Positions 36,835 to 45,900 of a stretch of 64,000 bases of DNA are shown one piece after another; within the stretch, counting starts at the first letter, position 1, and each line of letters starts with the position of its first letter. Source of the DNA: Methanofollis fontis (lineage in GTDB: Archaea > Halobacteriota > Methanomicrobia > Methanomicrobiales > Methanofollaceae). Under the pieces are notes generated by a model that saw nothing but the letters and a program-made list of their open reading frames with translations, did not search any database and was not told the origin of the DNA. The position numbers and the translations under genes were made by a program. The stretch is taken from assembly GCF_004297185.1 (NCBI RefSeq), contig NZ_PGCL01000002.1:62001-126000 (forward strand), in the 5' to 3' direction.

Positions 36835-36844
36835 CTATAAATAT
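36835..36844 (+). promoter_or_regulatory. histone gene TATA box
   Basis: ACTATAAATA gives a predicted RNA start near 36866, leaving a leader of about 58 bases; AGGTGAT at 36912-36918 is a good ribosome binding site 5 bases before the ATG at 36924. Confidence 0.6.
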
Positions 36845-36923
36845 GGGCATCCACATTGACAGATGTGTTCTTTCAATTCTCTCATCTCTGATGAGGCAGG
36901 ATTGGGAAGAGAGGTGATATATT

Positions 36924-37133
36924 ATGGGCGAACTACCGATTGCACCTGTGGGGAGAATCATCAAGAACGCCGGCGCCGAGCGGGTCAGTGCCGACGGTAG
37001 CGAAGCGCTGGCAGTGCTGATGGAAGAGTTTGGGACGGCGATGGCAAAAGAGGCGATCAAGCTCACCCGTCATGCCGGCCGCAAGACCGTCAAGTCCGTC
37101 GACATCAAGATGGCAGCAGAGATCCTCAAATAA
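36924..37133 (+). CDS. archaeal histone
   Basis: A 69-residue protein with the complete HMf-type histone fold and no tails: LPIAPVGRIIKNAGAERVS (helix 1 and loop), a long central helix around EALAVLMEEFGTAMAKEAIK, then RHAGRKTVKSVDIKMAAEILK. The loop Arg and Lys residues that contact DNA are kept. It wraps DNA as dimers and larger assemblies. Single gene with its own promoter; the next gene has a separate promoter. Confidence 0.95.
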   Translation: MGELPIAPVGRIIKNAGAERVSADGSEALAVLMEEFGTAMAKEAIKLTRHAGRKTVKSVDIKMAAEILK

Positions 37134-37180
37134 ACTCCCTGAAATTCAATGGGATATGGAATTATCCCTCTTTTCAACAA

Positions 37181-37190
37181 TTTTATATAG
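37181..37190 (+). promoter_or_regulatory. TATA box of the PRC-barrel gene
   Basis: TTTTATATAG is centred about 27 bases before ATG 37213, predicting a leaderless mRNA that starts at or next to the start codon. Confidence 0.6.
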
Positions 37191-37212
37191 CGAGGAAGCG
37201 CACCCAGTTTCC

Positions 37213-37464
37213 ATGAGCAAGATTTTTTCCCGCACTCTCGCCCGCAAGCGCGTCATGAGCAATGACGGCATGGTGATTGGACAGATCAAGAACCTGATGG
37301 TCGATCTTGACACCGGCGAGGTGATCGATCTCATCGTCAAACCGGAGACCTCATTCGACACTTCTGGATACCGGATGGACGGAGAGCAGATGCTCATACC
37401 CTTCGAGGCGGTCAAGGACGCCCGTGACTATATCGTTGTCGACCGTTATCTCTCAAAAAAATAG
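37213..37464 (+). CDS. PRC-barrel domain protein
   Basis: The 83-residue product (MSKIFSRTLARKRVMSNDG) is almost entirely one PRC-barrel: VIGQIKNLMVDLDTGEVIDL, then FDTSGYRMDGEQMLIPFEAV and DYIVVDRYL. Small archaeal PRC-barrel proteins are widespread and often lie beside cell-division or RNA-handling genes; their exact role is unclear. The start at 37213 is set by the TATA box 27 bases upstream; an open frame back to 37030 is antisense-free but overlaps the histone gene and is not used. Confidence 0.85.
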   Translation: MSKIFSRTLARKRVMSNDGMVIGQIKNLMVDLDTGEVIDLIVKPETSFDTSGYRMDGEQMLIPFEAVKDARDYIVVDRYLSKK

Positions 37465-37491
37465 GGGCGCTGAAAAGGATATCGCCCTATT

Positions 37492-38196
37492 TCAGACTAT
37501 TTCCGGGCGGTATTTCTCAATAATTTCGACGAAACCGTCCCCATATTTCTTTTTAGAGACGTAATCGGCGGCTTTTCTCAGATCGTCGGTTGCATTGCCA
37601 ACGGCGGCACCGACACCGGCGCGGCGGATCATATCGGTGTCATTCTCGGAATCTCCGATTGCAAGAAAATCCGAGGGTTCCAGCCCCATGAGAAGGGCGA
37701 GGTCGCCGAGGGCCGAACCCTTTGATATTCCTTCGTACTGGAGGTGGATCGCAAACCCGGTATCGATCACCCGGACCGGCATCCCCTCGATCACCCCCGC
37801 CGCCTCGACCGGATCGACGGTCCGCGCGAATGCAACGTCGGCGAACCGGTATTCGGGGGAGTAGAGTGTCAGCACCTCTCCCTGCGCGATGAAGTGCTCC
37901 TCAATCCGGTGATACGCATCCCAGCAGACAGACTGGCGACCGGTGACATGGATCTGCCCATCATAACGGAAACGGTAAAGGCCGCCGTTTTCGCCGATAA
38001 TGCTGCCGTCGGTCCCGATCATCTTGCAGAGCATGTCAAGGGAGCAGACCGTATTCCCGCTGGCAACAACCACCGTTATGCCGGCGTCCACAAGACTCCT
38101 GATCGTCCTGATCGCCTCGGTGGAGAGACGCCGCCGCCGGTCGGTGAGTGTACCGTCGATATCAGTTATAACCGCCTTCAGCACGACAACGACCAC
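37492..38196 (-). CDS. archaeal phosphoglycolate phosphatase (HAD family)
   Basis: The 234-residue HAD hydrolase has the nucleophile motif VITDIDGTLTD (residues about 9-19), a class IIB cap domain in the middle, and the final motif FLAIGDSENDTDMIRRAGV with the metal Asp pair. This set matches archaeal phosphoglycolate phosphatase; other HAD phosphatases of this size, such as sucrose- or mannosyl-phosphate phosphatases, are alternatives. The start may be one or two codons downstream (MVVVVLKAV). It lies 1 base downstream of radA on the same strand. Confidence 0.8.
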   Translation of the reverse strand: MVVVVLKAVITDIDGTLTDRRRRLSTEAIRTIRSLVDAGITVVVASGNTVCSLDMLCKMIGTDGSIIGENGGLYRFRYDGQIHVTGRQSVCWDAYHRIEEHFIAQGEVLTLYSPEYRFADVAFARTVDPVEAAGVIEGMPVRVIDTGFAIHLQYEGISKGSALGDLALLMGLEPSDFLAIGDSENDTDMIRRAGVGAAVGNATDDLRKAADYVSKKKYGDGFVEIIEKYRPEIV

Positions 38197-38197
38197 C

Positions 38198-39178
38198 TCA
38201 GGGTTTGAGCCCGGTCATCTCGACGACAAACGCCGCCTCGCCGTCAGGTAGATTCGGACTGTCCACGAGTTTTGCAATCCTGCGCCCGCCCTTGCTCTTG
38301 CGGAGGTAGAGCCTGAACTTTGCGGCGTGACCGACGATGTTGCCGCCGATCGGTTTTGTGGGGTCGCCAAAGAAGACGCCGGGGTTGGACTGGACCTGGT
38401 TGGTGACAAGGGTGACGGCATTGTACTCTTCGGCCAGTTTTGCAAGGTCGTACATGTGCCGGTTCAACTTCTGCTGCCGCACCGAGAGGGTGCCCCGTCC
38501 CGCGTATTCTGCCCTGAAGTGGGCGGTCAGTGAATCGACGATGATCAGTCTGACCGGATATTCGCTCTCCTTCAGTTCATTGCAGAGGTCGCGGGCGCTG
38601 TCGACGAGGAGCATCTGGTGGTCTGAGGTGTATCCCTTCGCCACATGGATACGCTCGAGGAATTCGGTGAACGGCGGCACCTCATACCCGGGGACCTCCA
38701 GACCGTCGACCATCTGCTCGATGCGCTCCGGACGGAAGGTGTTCTCGGTATCGATATAGATGCACGAACCGCCGAGGCCGCCGAACTCCTCCGGGATCTG
38801 GGAATTGACCGCCATCTGGTGGGCGATCTGACTTTTCCCGGAACCGAACTCGCCATAGACCTCGATGATCGACTTGGTCTCCATACCGCCACCGAGGAGG
38901 GTGTCGAACTCCGGGACGAAGGTCTGGAGTTTTTTGACCTCTTTACGGTCCTCGAGGACGGCAATGCCGGTCTTGAAACCCCCGATATCGGCGATTTCCC
39001 GTGCCCCCTTGATCATCTTCTTTGCGGTTGATTCACCGATCTCCGCCGCCTCGGCGAGGTCGGCGGGCGATGCGGTTGCGATGCTCTCCACCGTGGCGTA
39101 TCCGGCCTCCCGCAGTTTGTCCGCGGTGGTCGGTCCGACGCCGGGGAGGTCTTCAAGATCCAGAGAACCCTGTGACAT
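38198..39178 (-). CDS. radA: DNA repair and recombination protein RadA
   Basis: The archaeal RecA/Rad51 homologue, 326 residues from ATG 39178 (an upstream ATG at 39190 adds four). N-terminal helix-hairpin-helix domain [20 protein letters not shown], Walker [14 protein letters not shown], Walker [12 protein letters not shown], and loop L2 region [18 protein letters not shown]. It forms filaments on single-stranded DNA for homologous recombination. The RPA-like gene lies upstream on the same strand, separated by a 178-base intergenic region with an inverted repeat. Confidence 0.96.
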   Translation of the reverse strand: MSQGSLDLEDLPGVGPTTADKLREAGYATVESIATASPADLAEAAEIGESTAKKMIKGAREIADIGGFKTGIAVLEDRKEVKKLQTFVPEFDTLLGGGMETKSIIEVYGEFGSGKSQIAHQMAVNSQIPEEFGGLGGSCIYIDTENTFRPERIEQMVDGLEVPGYEVPPFTEFLERIHVAKGYTSDHQMLLVDSARDLCNELKESEYPVRLIIVDSLTAHFRAEYAGRGTLSVRQQKLNRHMYDLAKLAEEYNAVTLVTNQVQSNPGVFFGDPTKPIGGNIVGHAAKFRLYLRKSKGGRRIAKLVDSPNLPDGEAAFVVEMTGLKP

Positions 39179-39286
39179 GGTATATCTCACTCCGTCTGTA
39201 TTGATTGGTCACACACCAGCAGAAGAAGGTGCGGGAAGCCCGATGCGCGACGACTGAAGCGTGGCATGCGGGCACACATATCATTT

Positions 39287-39305
39287 ACGTATCCTGCATA
39301 TACGT
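39287..39305. promoter_or_regulatory. inverted repeat upstream of radA
   Basis: ACGTAT (39287-39292) and ATACGT (39300-39305) flank a 7-base spacer, about 110 bases before the radA ATG. The minus strand also reads GTATATGC here, a possible TATA box. Candidate operator or promoter element. Confidence 0.4.
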
Positions 39306-39356
39306 CGCGGCCGTGTGCGGTGTGAAAGTGTATCCCGGGCCCGCCCCCATCCTGTA

Positions 39357-40661
39357 TCATGCATCCGGATCCGCCCTCAAACGTGCCATCACGCCTTCAA
39401 AACGCCGTTCGAGAGACTGAATTGAGAGGGCGACACGTTCAACCGAATGCGGCGTGATCACCCTTCCGTGCACCGTGCCTTCAGCCCGCACTTCCAGACC
39501 GGGCAGGAGATCGCCGCCGATGAGATATGCCTCGGTGCCGTTGTCGATCGTCGGTCCATAGCAGGAGGGGACGACGGTGCCCTCGAAGGATATCTCTCCC
39601 CATTCCGCCGCCGGCAGATGAATATGACTCCCCTGTCCGACGGAGATCTCAAGGGTCCTGTCCCGTCCCTCTCGCCCCCGGGCATGCCAGACGGTGATCG
39701 CATCGCCCGGCAAAAGCGCCGAGAGGGCGTGGTCCCCCCAGAGGGCCAGACGGACCGTGCCGGAGTCGTCCGCAAGGTCGATGTTCCTGACCCGGGACTC
39801 CCGCCCGTTGCGGGTGGTGAACGACCGCGGGGGCATGACGGCGGTGACCGTCCCGGAGACCGAGACGTATGCGCCGGTCTGCACCTCCGCAAGTGGGGTG
39901 ATCGGAACGGACACCTCATCCTCTGCAGGTGAGATACGCCCGCGATCGTTCAGGGAAAACTCCACCTCGTCACCCCGGAACGATGAACGGACCCCGCTGA
40001 TACGCACGCTCTCTCCTGCCTTGCAGCCATCCAGAACCGTCGGTTCCCAGCAGACAAGCCGCGCCGTACCGCTGGCGTCACCGATGAGCAGCGGCACCAT
40101 CGCCCCTTCCCTCCCGTCCCGTCGCGAGAAGGTCTTCTGCTCGCCGATCAGGATGATACGAACGACGAGATCGCCGCTGCCTGTGGGATCGGCGCACCGC
40201 AGATCTGTCTGGAGCGGACAGTCGATGATCACATGCGACTTTCGCAGGGCAAGCGCCGTAACGCTCCTGCCGCCCCGTGCCGAGAGTCTGCCGATCACCT
40301 CCAGCACCTCCCCGCATTCAATCTCACCCGCTGCTCCGGCCTTTTCGTCCCAGAGCAGCACCTCAACCCTGCCGGTGGCGTCACCAAGAAGAATGGAGGC
40401 CCTGAATCCCTCTTCGCCGTCAGAACGCGTAAACGTTTCGGGTTCGCCGGCCGAGAGCACTTTACCGAAAAAAGAAAAGAGTGTCGGGCCGGGTTTTATA
40501 TCGCGGATCCGGAGGTGACGCCGCCCGCAGTCGGCGACGACCAGGAGGGCGGCGGCATCTTCGTCCAGAAGGCCGCCGGATTCTTCAATCCGGGTGAATA
40601 CCCGCTTTTCAAACTCTTCCCGGCTGATCAGATCGTCGACGAGGGCGTAATGAAAATTCAC
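39357..40661 (-). CDS. RPA-like single-stranded DNA-binding protein with three OB folds
   Basis: The 434-residue protein has three OB folds marked by a repeated strand pattern: RSDGEEGFRASILLGDATGR (residues about 80-100), RRDGREGAMVPLLIGDASGT (about 185-205) and TRNGRESRVRNIDLADDSGT (about 285-305), each ending VxLxxWxx. The N-terminal 60 residues are helical. This matches the OB-rich replication protein A family of methanogens, which coats single-stranded DNA in replication and repair. No C-terminal zinc finger is visible. It begins 1 base after the end of lysA on the same strand, an odd functional neighbour but probably co-transcribed. Confidence 0.85.
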   Translation of the reverse strand: MNFHYALVDDLISREEFEKRVFTRIEESGGLLDEDAAALLVVADCGRRHLRIRDIKPGPTLFSFFGKVLSAGEPETFTRSDGEEGFRASILLGDATGRVEVLLWDEKAGAAGEIECGEVLEVIGRLSARGGRSVTALALRKSHVIIDCPLQTDLRCADPTGSGDLVVRIILIGEQKTFSRRDGREGAMVPLLIGDASGTARLVCWEPTVLDGCKAGESVRISGVRSSFRGDEVEFSLNDRGRISPAEDEVSVPITPLAEVQTGAYVSVSGTVTAVMPPRSFTTRNGRESRVRNIDLADDSGTVRLALWGDHALSALLPGDAITVWHARGREGRDRTLEISVGQGSHIHLPAAEWGEISFEGTVVPSCYGPTIDNGTEAYLIGGDLLPGLEVRAEGTVHGRVITPHSVERVALSIQSLERRFEGVMARLRADPDA

Positions 40662-40662
40662 A

Positions 40663-41961
40663 TCATCTCTTCCAGAGGGGGGCCGGATCGGTCATGGTGG
40701 CGGTGATGTCGTCAAGGGATTCGGCCCGGCGCATCAGGGCATGGCGTCCGCCGCTCACCGCAACCTCTGCACACCTCGGACGGGAGTTGTACTGGGAGGA
40801 CATCGAGAAGCCATAGGCCCCGGCATCCAGGACGGCGATGAGATCCCCGGCACGTGGGGCGGGGAGGGGGCGGTCCTGGGCGAGCAGATCTCCGGTCTCG
40901 CAGATCGGGCCTGCGACCGTATAGGTGCCGTCTGCCGGTTCTGCCGCCCGGTTTGCCACGATCACCTCATGGTAGGCGTCATACATGGTCGGACGGGCGA
41001 GGAGGTTGAATCCGGCGTCCACATTGACGAAGGTCCGGTGGGCCCTCTTCACCGAGTTCACGCCCACGAGCAGGACTGATGAGTCGCCGACAAGCCAGCG
41101 GCCCGGTTCCACCCAGAATGCGGGGTCGATCCCGCATTCCGCGATCCCGTCCAGGAACACCGGCATGACGGCAGCCGCATACTCCTCAGGCGTGGGAGCG
41201 GGATCGGTGTCATGATGGTAGGGGATCCCGAGACCCCCGCCGACGTCCACAAACCGGAGTCTGACACCGATATCGGTGACCTCGCGCGCCACGTCCACCA
41301 TCACGCCCGCCGCCCGCGCAAAGGGTTCGACCTCCAGGATCTGTGATCCGATGTGGCAGTGGATGCCGACCGGTTCGATATGCTCGCATGCAAGCGCCTC
41401 CGCATATGCCGCACTGATCTCTTCGGCAGGGATGCCGAATTTGCTCGTCCGAAGACCGGTGGCGATCTTCGGATGCGTCGGCACTTCCAGGGCAGGATTC
41501 ACCCTGAAGGCGATCTCTGCCGTCTTTCCGGCCTCGGCCGCGGCGGCGTCGAGCTGCGTCAGCTCGTCGAGCGAGTCCACGGAGACTCGAACACCGGCTT
41601 CGACTGCCCGGGCGAGATCTGACCGGCTCTTTGACGAACCGTTGAAGAGGAGGAGTTCAGGTTTCATGCCGGCCCGGAGTGCGAGATCGAGTTCTCCGGA
41701 TGAGAACACGTCCGCACCTGCTCCCTCCCGAGCGAGCGCCTGCATCACGGCGAGGTTCCCGTTTGCTTTCGCGGCGAAGAGCACCTGCACCTGTGGGTAG
41801 CGTTCGGAGAGGCAATCGCGAAAGCGACGGTAGTTCCCGGTGATCCTGTCAAGATCGGTGACATACAGGGGAGTGCCATAGGCTCCGGCAAGCGCTGTGG
41901 TGTCGATCCCGCCGATGTTCAGGTGTCCCTCTTCCACCGAGAGGTGCTGGGGCATCTTCAT
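40663..41961 (-). CDS. lysA: diaminopimelate decarboxylase
   Basis: A 432-residue fold III PLP enzyme that makes lysine from meso-diaminopimelate. Typical marks are the PLP lysine in [14 protein letters not shown], the HIGSQI motif, GGGLGIPY, and the C-terminal [11 protein letters not shown] with the catalytic Cys-Glu, then [19 protein letters not shown]. All are present and length is normal. It overlaps dapL by 4 bases, so the pair forms the end of the lysine pathway that uses the LL-diaminopimelate aminotransferase route. Confidence 0.95.
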   Translation of the reverse strand: MKMPQHLSVEEGHLNIGGIDTTALAGAYGTPLYVTDLDRITGNYRRFRDCLSERYPQVQVLFAAKANGNLAVMQALAREGAGADVFSSGELDLALRAGMKPELLLFNGSSKSRSDLARAVEAGVRVSVDSLDELTQLDAAAAEAGKTAEIAFRVNPALEVPTHPKIATGLRTSKFGIPAEEISAAYAEALACEHIEPVGIHCHIGSQILEVEPFARAAGVMVDVAREVTDIGVRLRFVDVGGGLGIPYHHDTDPAPTPEEYAAAVMPVFLDGIAECGIDPAFWVEPGRWLVGDSSVLLVGVNSVKRAHRTFVNVDAGFNLLARPTMYDAYHEVIVANRAAEPADGTYTVAGPICETGDLLAQDRPLPAPRAGDLIAVLDAGAYGFSMSSQYNSRPRCAEVAVSGGRHALMRRAESLDDITATMTDPAPLWKR

Positions 41962-43106
41962 GCTCCGATCCTCCCGATACGCTCCACGGCCTCCTGGATA
42001 CGCTCCACCGAGCGGGTGATGGCGAACCGCACATAGCCCGCTCCGCTCTCACCGAAACCGACGCCCGGTGTGACGACGACGCCCGCTTCATCGAGGAACC
42101 GGGCGGCGGTTGCCATACAGTCGTCCACCGGCATCCAGACATAGAAGGTCGCCTTCGGTGCCTGCACATCGTAGCCGAGATCACTGAGACCCCGGACCAG
42201 AGCGTCCCGCCGCTCCTGGTAGACAGTGCAGGCATCAGCGATGCACTGCTGCGGCCCGGAAAGAGCGGTGATCGCTGCATGCTGGACTGCATCGAAGACC
42301 CCGGAATCGACATTGGACTTCACCCGACCGAGGCCCGAGAGCACTTCCTTGTTGCCGACGGCCATACCGATCCGCCATCCGGTCATGTTGTAGGTCTTGG
42401 AGAGGGAGTGCATCTCCACACCCACCTCCCGTGCACCGTCCGCCTCCAGGAAGGAGGGCGCCCGGTAACCGTCGAAGGTGATCTCTGAGTAGGCGTTGTC
42501 GTGGACGACGACGATATCGTGCTCCCGGGCGAAGGCAACGACCTCATCAAAAAAGGACATCGGTGCCGTCGCCGCCGTCGGGTTGTTCGGATAGTTGAAA
42601 AAGAGGAGCTTTGCCCGCTCGAGAACATCGCCGGGAATATCCTCGAGAAGCGGGAGGAAATTATTCTCTTCAAGGAGTGGCATGAGATGGACCCGTCCCT
42701 CGGCAAAGAGGGTCGAGGTGCTGTAGACCGGATACCCGGGGTCGGGAACGAGCACATACTCGCCGGGGTTCACGAAGGCCTCGGGGATATGGGCAATCCC
42801 GTCTTTGGACCCCATCAGGGCGACGACTTCCTCTGCGGGATCGAGCGAGACCGAAAACCTGGTGTTGTACCATCCGGCAACCGCTTCGCGGTACGCGGCC
42901 ATTCCTTCGTACGCCGGATAATGATGGTTTTTCGGATCTTTCACCGCATTGACCATCGCATCGACGATGTGACCGGGTGTCGGAAGATCAGGGTCGCCGA
43001 CACCGAGGTCGATGACATCAACACCTTCCTTTCTCTTCTGGGCCTTCAGGGCATCTATCCGGGCAAAAAGATAGGGTGGCAGGTTCTCCAGCCTCTGCGA
43101 ATACAT
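41958..43106 (-). CDS. dapL: LL-diaminopimelate aminotransferase
   Basis: The 382-residue class I aminotransferase starts [20 protein letters not shown], typical of DapL of this lineage, and has [32 protein letters not shown] and the PLP lysine in [15 protein letters not shown]. It converts tetrahydrodipicolinate straight to LL-diaminopimelate, saving several steps. It lies upstream of lysA with overlapping ends. No dapA/B/F lie in this window. The 87-base gap upstream of the gene shows only the end of the regulator gene. Confidence 0.9.
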   Translation of the reverse strand: MYSQRLENLPPYLFARIDALKAQKRKEGVDVIDLGVGDPDLPTPGHIVDAMVNAVKDPKNHHYPAYEGMAAYREAVAGWYNTRFSVSLDPAEEVVALMGSKDGIAHIPEAFVNPGEYVLVPDPGYPVYSTSTLFAEGRVHLMPLLEENNFLPLLEDIPGDVLERAKLLFFNYPNNPTAATAPMSFFDEVVAFAREHDIVVVHDNAYSEITFDGYRAPSFLEADGAREVGVEMHSLSKTYNMTGWRIGMAVGNKEVLSGLGRVKSNVDSGVFDAVQHAAITALSGPQQCIADACTVYQERRDALVRGLSDLGYDVQAPKATFYVWMPVDDCMATAARFLDEAGVVVTPGVGFGESGAGYVRFAITRSVERIQEAVERIGRIGA

Positions 43107-43193
43107 CGTCTGATCTATTGCTGGATAAGAATAATTAAGTTCGCACCGCCCGGGAACAGGGGGGTGGCAGGGTGCAGCAGTGCAGAATTGTGA

Positions 43194-43586
43194 TCAGGGG
43201 TTTTTGTTCTGATCGGTCTGAGCGGCGAGGTTGCAGATCAGATCGCGAGCGCACGGTCCCTCGTCAAGACCGTCCAGGGCCCCCTGCGAACGTACCTGCA
43301 TGCAGATATCACACATCCGCAGGCCCATATTCCCGACAGTGCCCGACACCATGTCGTCAGCAAGCTCCTGGATCGACAGGATCGCCGGGTCTCCGAGTTC
43401 TATTGTGCATCCTCGCTTCTTCGATGCGTACTGGGATACCGAGGCGGGGGTAATGTCCAGCATGGATGCCACTTTCTTCTGAGAAAGTCCTTTTATTATC
43501 AACTCCTGCACAAGGGATGCGCGGATACAGGGAAGAATGAGCCATACACCAGTCTCACAGGGAAGTTTCATGCAATCACAATCCAT
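43194..43586 (-). CDS. COG2522-type HTH regulator with cysteine-rich ends
   Basis: A 130-residue protein with a helix-turn-helix near residues 30-57 (GLSQKKVASMLDITPASVSQ) and a lead segment LPCETGVWLILPCIRASLVQ, matching the predicted regulator family COG2522. Cysteines at both ends (CDCMKLPC; CDICMQVRS...CARDLIC) could bind iron-sulfur or metal, which would make it a redox or metal sensor (inference). ATG 43586 is about 26 bases from the AT core of the palindrome at 43603-43620, fitting a leaderless mRNA; Met6 (43571) is an alternative. It is divergent from the fdhD operon. Confidence 0.75.
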   Translation of the reverse strand: MDCDCMKLPCETGVWLILPCIRASLVQELIIKGLSQKKVASMLDITPASVSQYASKKRGCTIELGDPAILSIQELADDMVSGTVGNMGLRMCDICMQVRSQGALDGLDEGPCARDLICNLAAQTDQNKNP

Positions 43587-43602
43587 AAATCGGGAGAGTT
43601 CC

Positions 43603-43620
43603 GATTAACAATTGTTAATC
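43603..43620. promoter_or_regulatory. 18-bp perfect palindrome between the regulator and fdhD
   Basis: GATTAACAATTGTTAATC reads the same on both strands. It covers the presumed core promoter of the COG2522-type regulator and lies just upstream of the TATA-like ATCATATAAC at 43625-43634 for fdhD (ATG 43687). This is the position of a shared operator for autoregulation and for the fdhD operon. Confidence 0.65.
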
Positions 43621-43686
43621 CGAAATCATATAACCATTGGGAACGTGTCAATTGCCGCGGGGCGTTCGGGCAGATCGGGAGGGAGA

Positions 43687-44415
43687 ATGGATCTCTACAG
43701 CTATACCGGAATACAGGTGAGAAATGGAGAGATCAGGAAGGTGACAGATGATATCTGCATCGAGAGCAGGTTTGATCTCTTCCTGAACGATGAAAAAGTA
43801 ACCGGCATCGTCGCTTCAGACGAGCAGATCCGGGAACTCGGTGCAGGTTTTGTGATCGCCGAGGGGCTCTGCGATCAGATCAGCGGTGTCGTTGTGGAGG
43901 GCGCGCAGATCCGGGTCACCGCGCCCGTCCGTCCGGGCGGAGAACGGGTGCTGGAAACTTCAGGGGGAACCGCATTTGTCGGGGAGCTGCCGGTGATTGC
44001 GACCGACCTCACGATCGGCATCGAGGATGTCTATCGGATGACCGCGGCCATCGAGTCCGAGGACTGGCGCCGCACCGGGGGTCTCCACTGCTCGGTTCTG
44101 TTCTGCGACGGCGAACTCTGCGCCAAGGCATGTGACGTGGGACGGCACAACACCGTGGACAAGGTGATCGGTCATGCCGTGCTATCCGGGCTTGACCGCT
44201 CGCGGTGCGTGATCGGATGCACGGGCCGCCAGCCCTCGGGTATGGTGTCCAAGGCTGCACGGGCCGGGATTCCGATCATCATCTCCAGGGCCGCCTCGAC
44301 CGATGGGGGGATCAGGACGGCGTCCGGGTCCGGGATCACGCTGATATGCTTCTCCCGTGGTGACCGCTTCACGATATACACACACCCGGAGCGGGTAGAC
44401 GGAGTGGGACGGTGA
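43687..44415 (+). CDS. fdhD: FdhD-like formate dehydrogenase accessory protein
   Basis: From ATG 43687, preceded by GGGAG, the product is 242 residues. FdhD proteins carry sulfur from a cysteine desulfurase to the Mo/W-pterin cofactor of formate dehydrogenase. The family core is present: DDICIESRFDLFLNDEKVTG, LGAGFVIAEGL, the HCSVLFCDGELCAKACDVGRHNTVDKVIG region and TGRQPSGMVSKAARAGIPII. The CxxC pair of E. coli FdhD is not seen at its usual place (SGGTAFVGE here). The sulfur-relay residues may thus be the cysteines in FCDGELCAKACD. It leads a five-gene run with overlapping ends. Confidence 0.85.
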   Translation: MDLYSYTGIQVRNGEIRKVTDDICIESRFDLFLNDEKVTGIVASDEQIRELGAGFVIAEGLCDQISGVVVEGAQIRVTAPVRPGGERVLETSGGTAFVGELPVIATDLTIGIEDVYRMTAAIESEDWRRTGGLHCSVLFCDGELCAKACDVGRHNTVDKVIGHAVLSGLDRSRCVIGCTGRQPSGMVSKAARAGIPIIISRAASTDGGIRTASGSGITLICFSRGDRFTIYTHPERVDGVGR

Positions 44416-45155
44416 TGCTGTCGTCCGACCGTTACATCAGGCAGAAAGAGACCGTCGGCGAGGGTGGTCAGGAACTCCTTCAGGCTGCCACCGTCCTGAT
44501 CGCCGGCGCTGGAGGGCTTGGAAGTCCGGCAGCGCTCTACTGTGCCGCTGCAGGTGTGGGAAGGATTCGGATTGTCGATCATGATGCCGTCGAAGAGAGT
44601 AACCTGAACCGGCAGATCCTCCATACCGGGGATGCAATCGGCAGACCGAAGGTGGTCTCTGCGGCCGCCCGCATCGGGGCATTGAACGATGACGTCGAGA
44701 TCGAACCCCTCAGACTCCGGATCGACCCGGAGAGTGTGGGGACGGTTGTGCGCGGTGCCGATCTGATCATCGATGCCATGGATTCCTACGAGTCGCGGTA
44801 TATCCTCAACACGGCGGCCCTTGCGGCCGGAATCCCCCTGATTCACGGGGCGGTGAAGGGTTATTATGGGCAGGTGACGGTGATCCGGCCTGGTGTGACC
44901 CCCTGTCTCCGATGCATTCTGCCCGTTCCTCCCGCACCGGAGAAGACAGACGTCATTGGCCCCACGTGCGGGATTGTCGGTTCCATTCAGGCGATGGAAG
45001 CGATAAAGTTGATAACCGGAGAAGGAAAGCCCCTTGAAGGCAGAGTTCTCCTCATTGATGGAAAAAACGGTAGGGCTGATGAAATGCCAGTCGAACGTGA
45101 GGCTGAGTGTCCGGACTGTGGCGGCATTATGAGACCGCCCATGGAGGAGTTATGA
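44415..45155 (+). CDS. moeB: MoeB/ThiF-type ubiquitin-like-protein-activating enzyme
   Basis: The 246-residue adenylyltransferase activates the C-terminal Gly-Gly of a MoaD/ThiS protein. The nucleotide site is AGAGGLGSPAALYCA (residues about 30-44), followed by ESNLNRQILH with the catalytic Arg; the thioester Cys is in GPTCGIVGS; the zinc site is C-L-R-C and C-P-D-C. GTG 44412 is the other possible start. A MoaD-like partner is three genes downstream in the same operon, so a dedicated sulfur-activation pair for the tungsto/molybdopterin cofactor is likely. Confidence 0.88.
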   Translation: MLSSDRYIRQKETVGEGGQELLQAATVLIAGAGGLGSPAALYCAAAGVGRIRIVDHDAVEESNLNRQILHTGDAIGRPKVVSAAARIGALNDDVEIEPLRLRIDPESVGTVVRGADLIIDAMDSYESRYILNTAALAAGIPLIHGAVKGYYGQVTVIRPGVTPCLRCILPVPPAPEKTDVIGPTCGIVGSIQAMEAIKLITGEGKPLEGRVLLIDGKNGRADEMPVEREAECPDCGGIMRPPMEEL

Positions 45156-45637
45156 ATACACAGAATTCTATGACAGATACAAATACCGGGCAAAAAGGGC
45201 TGATCCTTCTCGGTTGTCCCGAGGCGCCGGCACAGGTGAGTCTTGCCCTCCATCTTGCGCATGGTCTTCGGAGCATGGGCCTGGATCCGGTGATCACCGG
45301 CAACCCCTCGTCCCGCAAGCTCGTGGAGATGGCGGATCCTGATCGGCACTACTGTAGCGGGATGATAGATCTCGATGCGTGCATCGAGTCGATGGCGACG
45401 GGCGAGGCAGACTATGTGGTCTCATTTGTCCTGATCCATATTGAGAGCGGAGTCAGTTACGCGGGAACCCTCAGCGCCATCTCACAGGGCAGGGTCGTTG
45501 CAGTGGTGTTTGGCAGGGATGCGGACAGTCTTGCCGATCTGATTGATTTCCCGTGTGAAAAGGTTGTGGTGGCAACGGTTCATAAACCCGGTCCGCTCAG
45601 GGCGGCGATTGCAAAGGTGATGACATGGGATGTGTAG
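45152..45637 (+). CDS. DUF1890 methanogen-specific protein
   Basis: The 161-residue product starts at ATG 45152, overlapping the moeB stop (ATGA). A P-loop is absent; the sequence GLILLGCPEAPAQVSLALHL to CEKVVVATVHKPGPLRAAI matches the methanogen-restricted DUF1890 family as I recall it. Function unknown. Sitting between the cofactor-sulfuration genes and DUF1894 suggests a role in formate dehydrogenase or tungsten-cofactor maturation (inference). Confidence 0.7.
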   Translation: MNTQNSMTDTNTGQKGLILLGCPEAPAQVSLALHLAHGLRSMGLDPVITGNPSSRKLVEMADPDRHYCSGMIDLDACIESMATGEADYVVSFVLIHIESGVSYAGTLSAISQGRVVAVVFGRDADSLADLIDFPCEKVVVATVHKPGPLRAAIAKVMTWDV

Positions 45638-45900
45638 AGTCCCTGAAGTACGAGGTTCTCCTGAGACACTGTAGTTTCAGGGAGTACAGGGAATATATTC
45701 GGAAAAATTACCCCGAGAATTATGATGTGATGCCGGGTTACCGTATCTTCGATCTGGCGCTGATCGGTGTACCGCCCATCCCCATCGGTGTTGACGGCGA
45801 TCATGTGATCTTTCCCTATACAAAACCCTGTCACGGCACGTTCGTTCTCAGGGTCGAGGGGAAAGAGGAGATCGAGCGGTTGAAGAGGATGAAGAAGTGA
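45625..45900 (+). CDS. DUF1894 methanogen-specific protein
   Basis: A 91-residue protein (VESLKYEVLLRHCSFREYRE to HGTFVLRVEGKEEIERLKRM), matching the methanogen-only DUF1894 family, which is usually found beside DUF1890. It overlaps DUF1890 by 13 bases and the MoaD-like gene by 4. The N-terminal CVESLKY and C-terminal basic helix are the only visible features. Function unknown. Confidence 0.7.
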   Translation: MGCVESLKYEVLLRHCSFREYREYIRKNYPENYDVMPGYRIFDLALIGVPPIPIGVDGDHVIFPYTKPCHGTFVLRVEGKEEIERLKRMKK

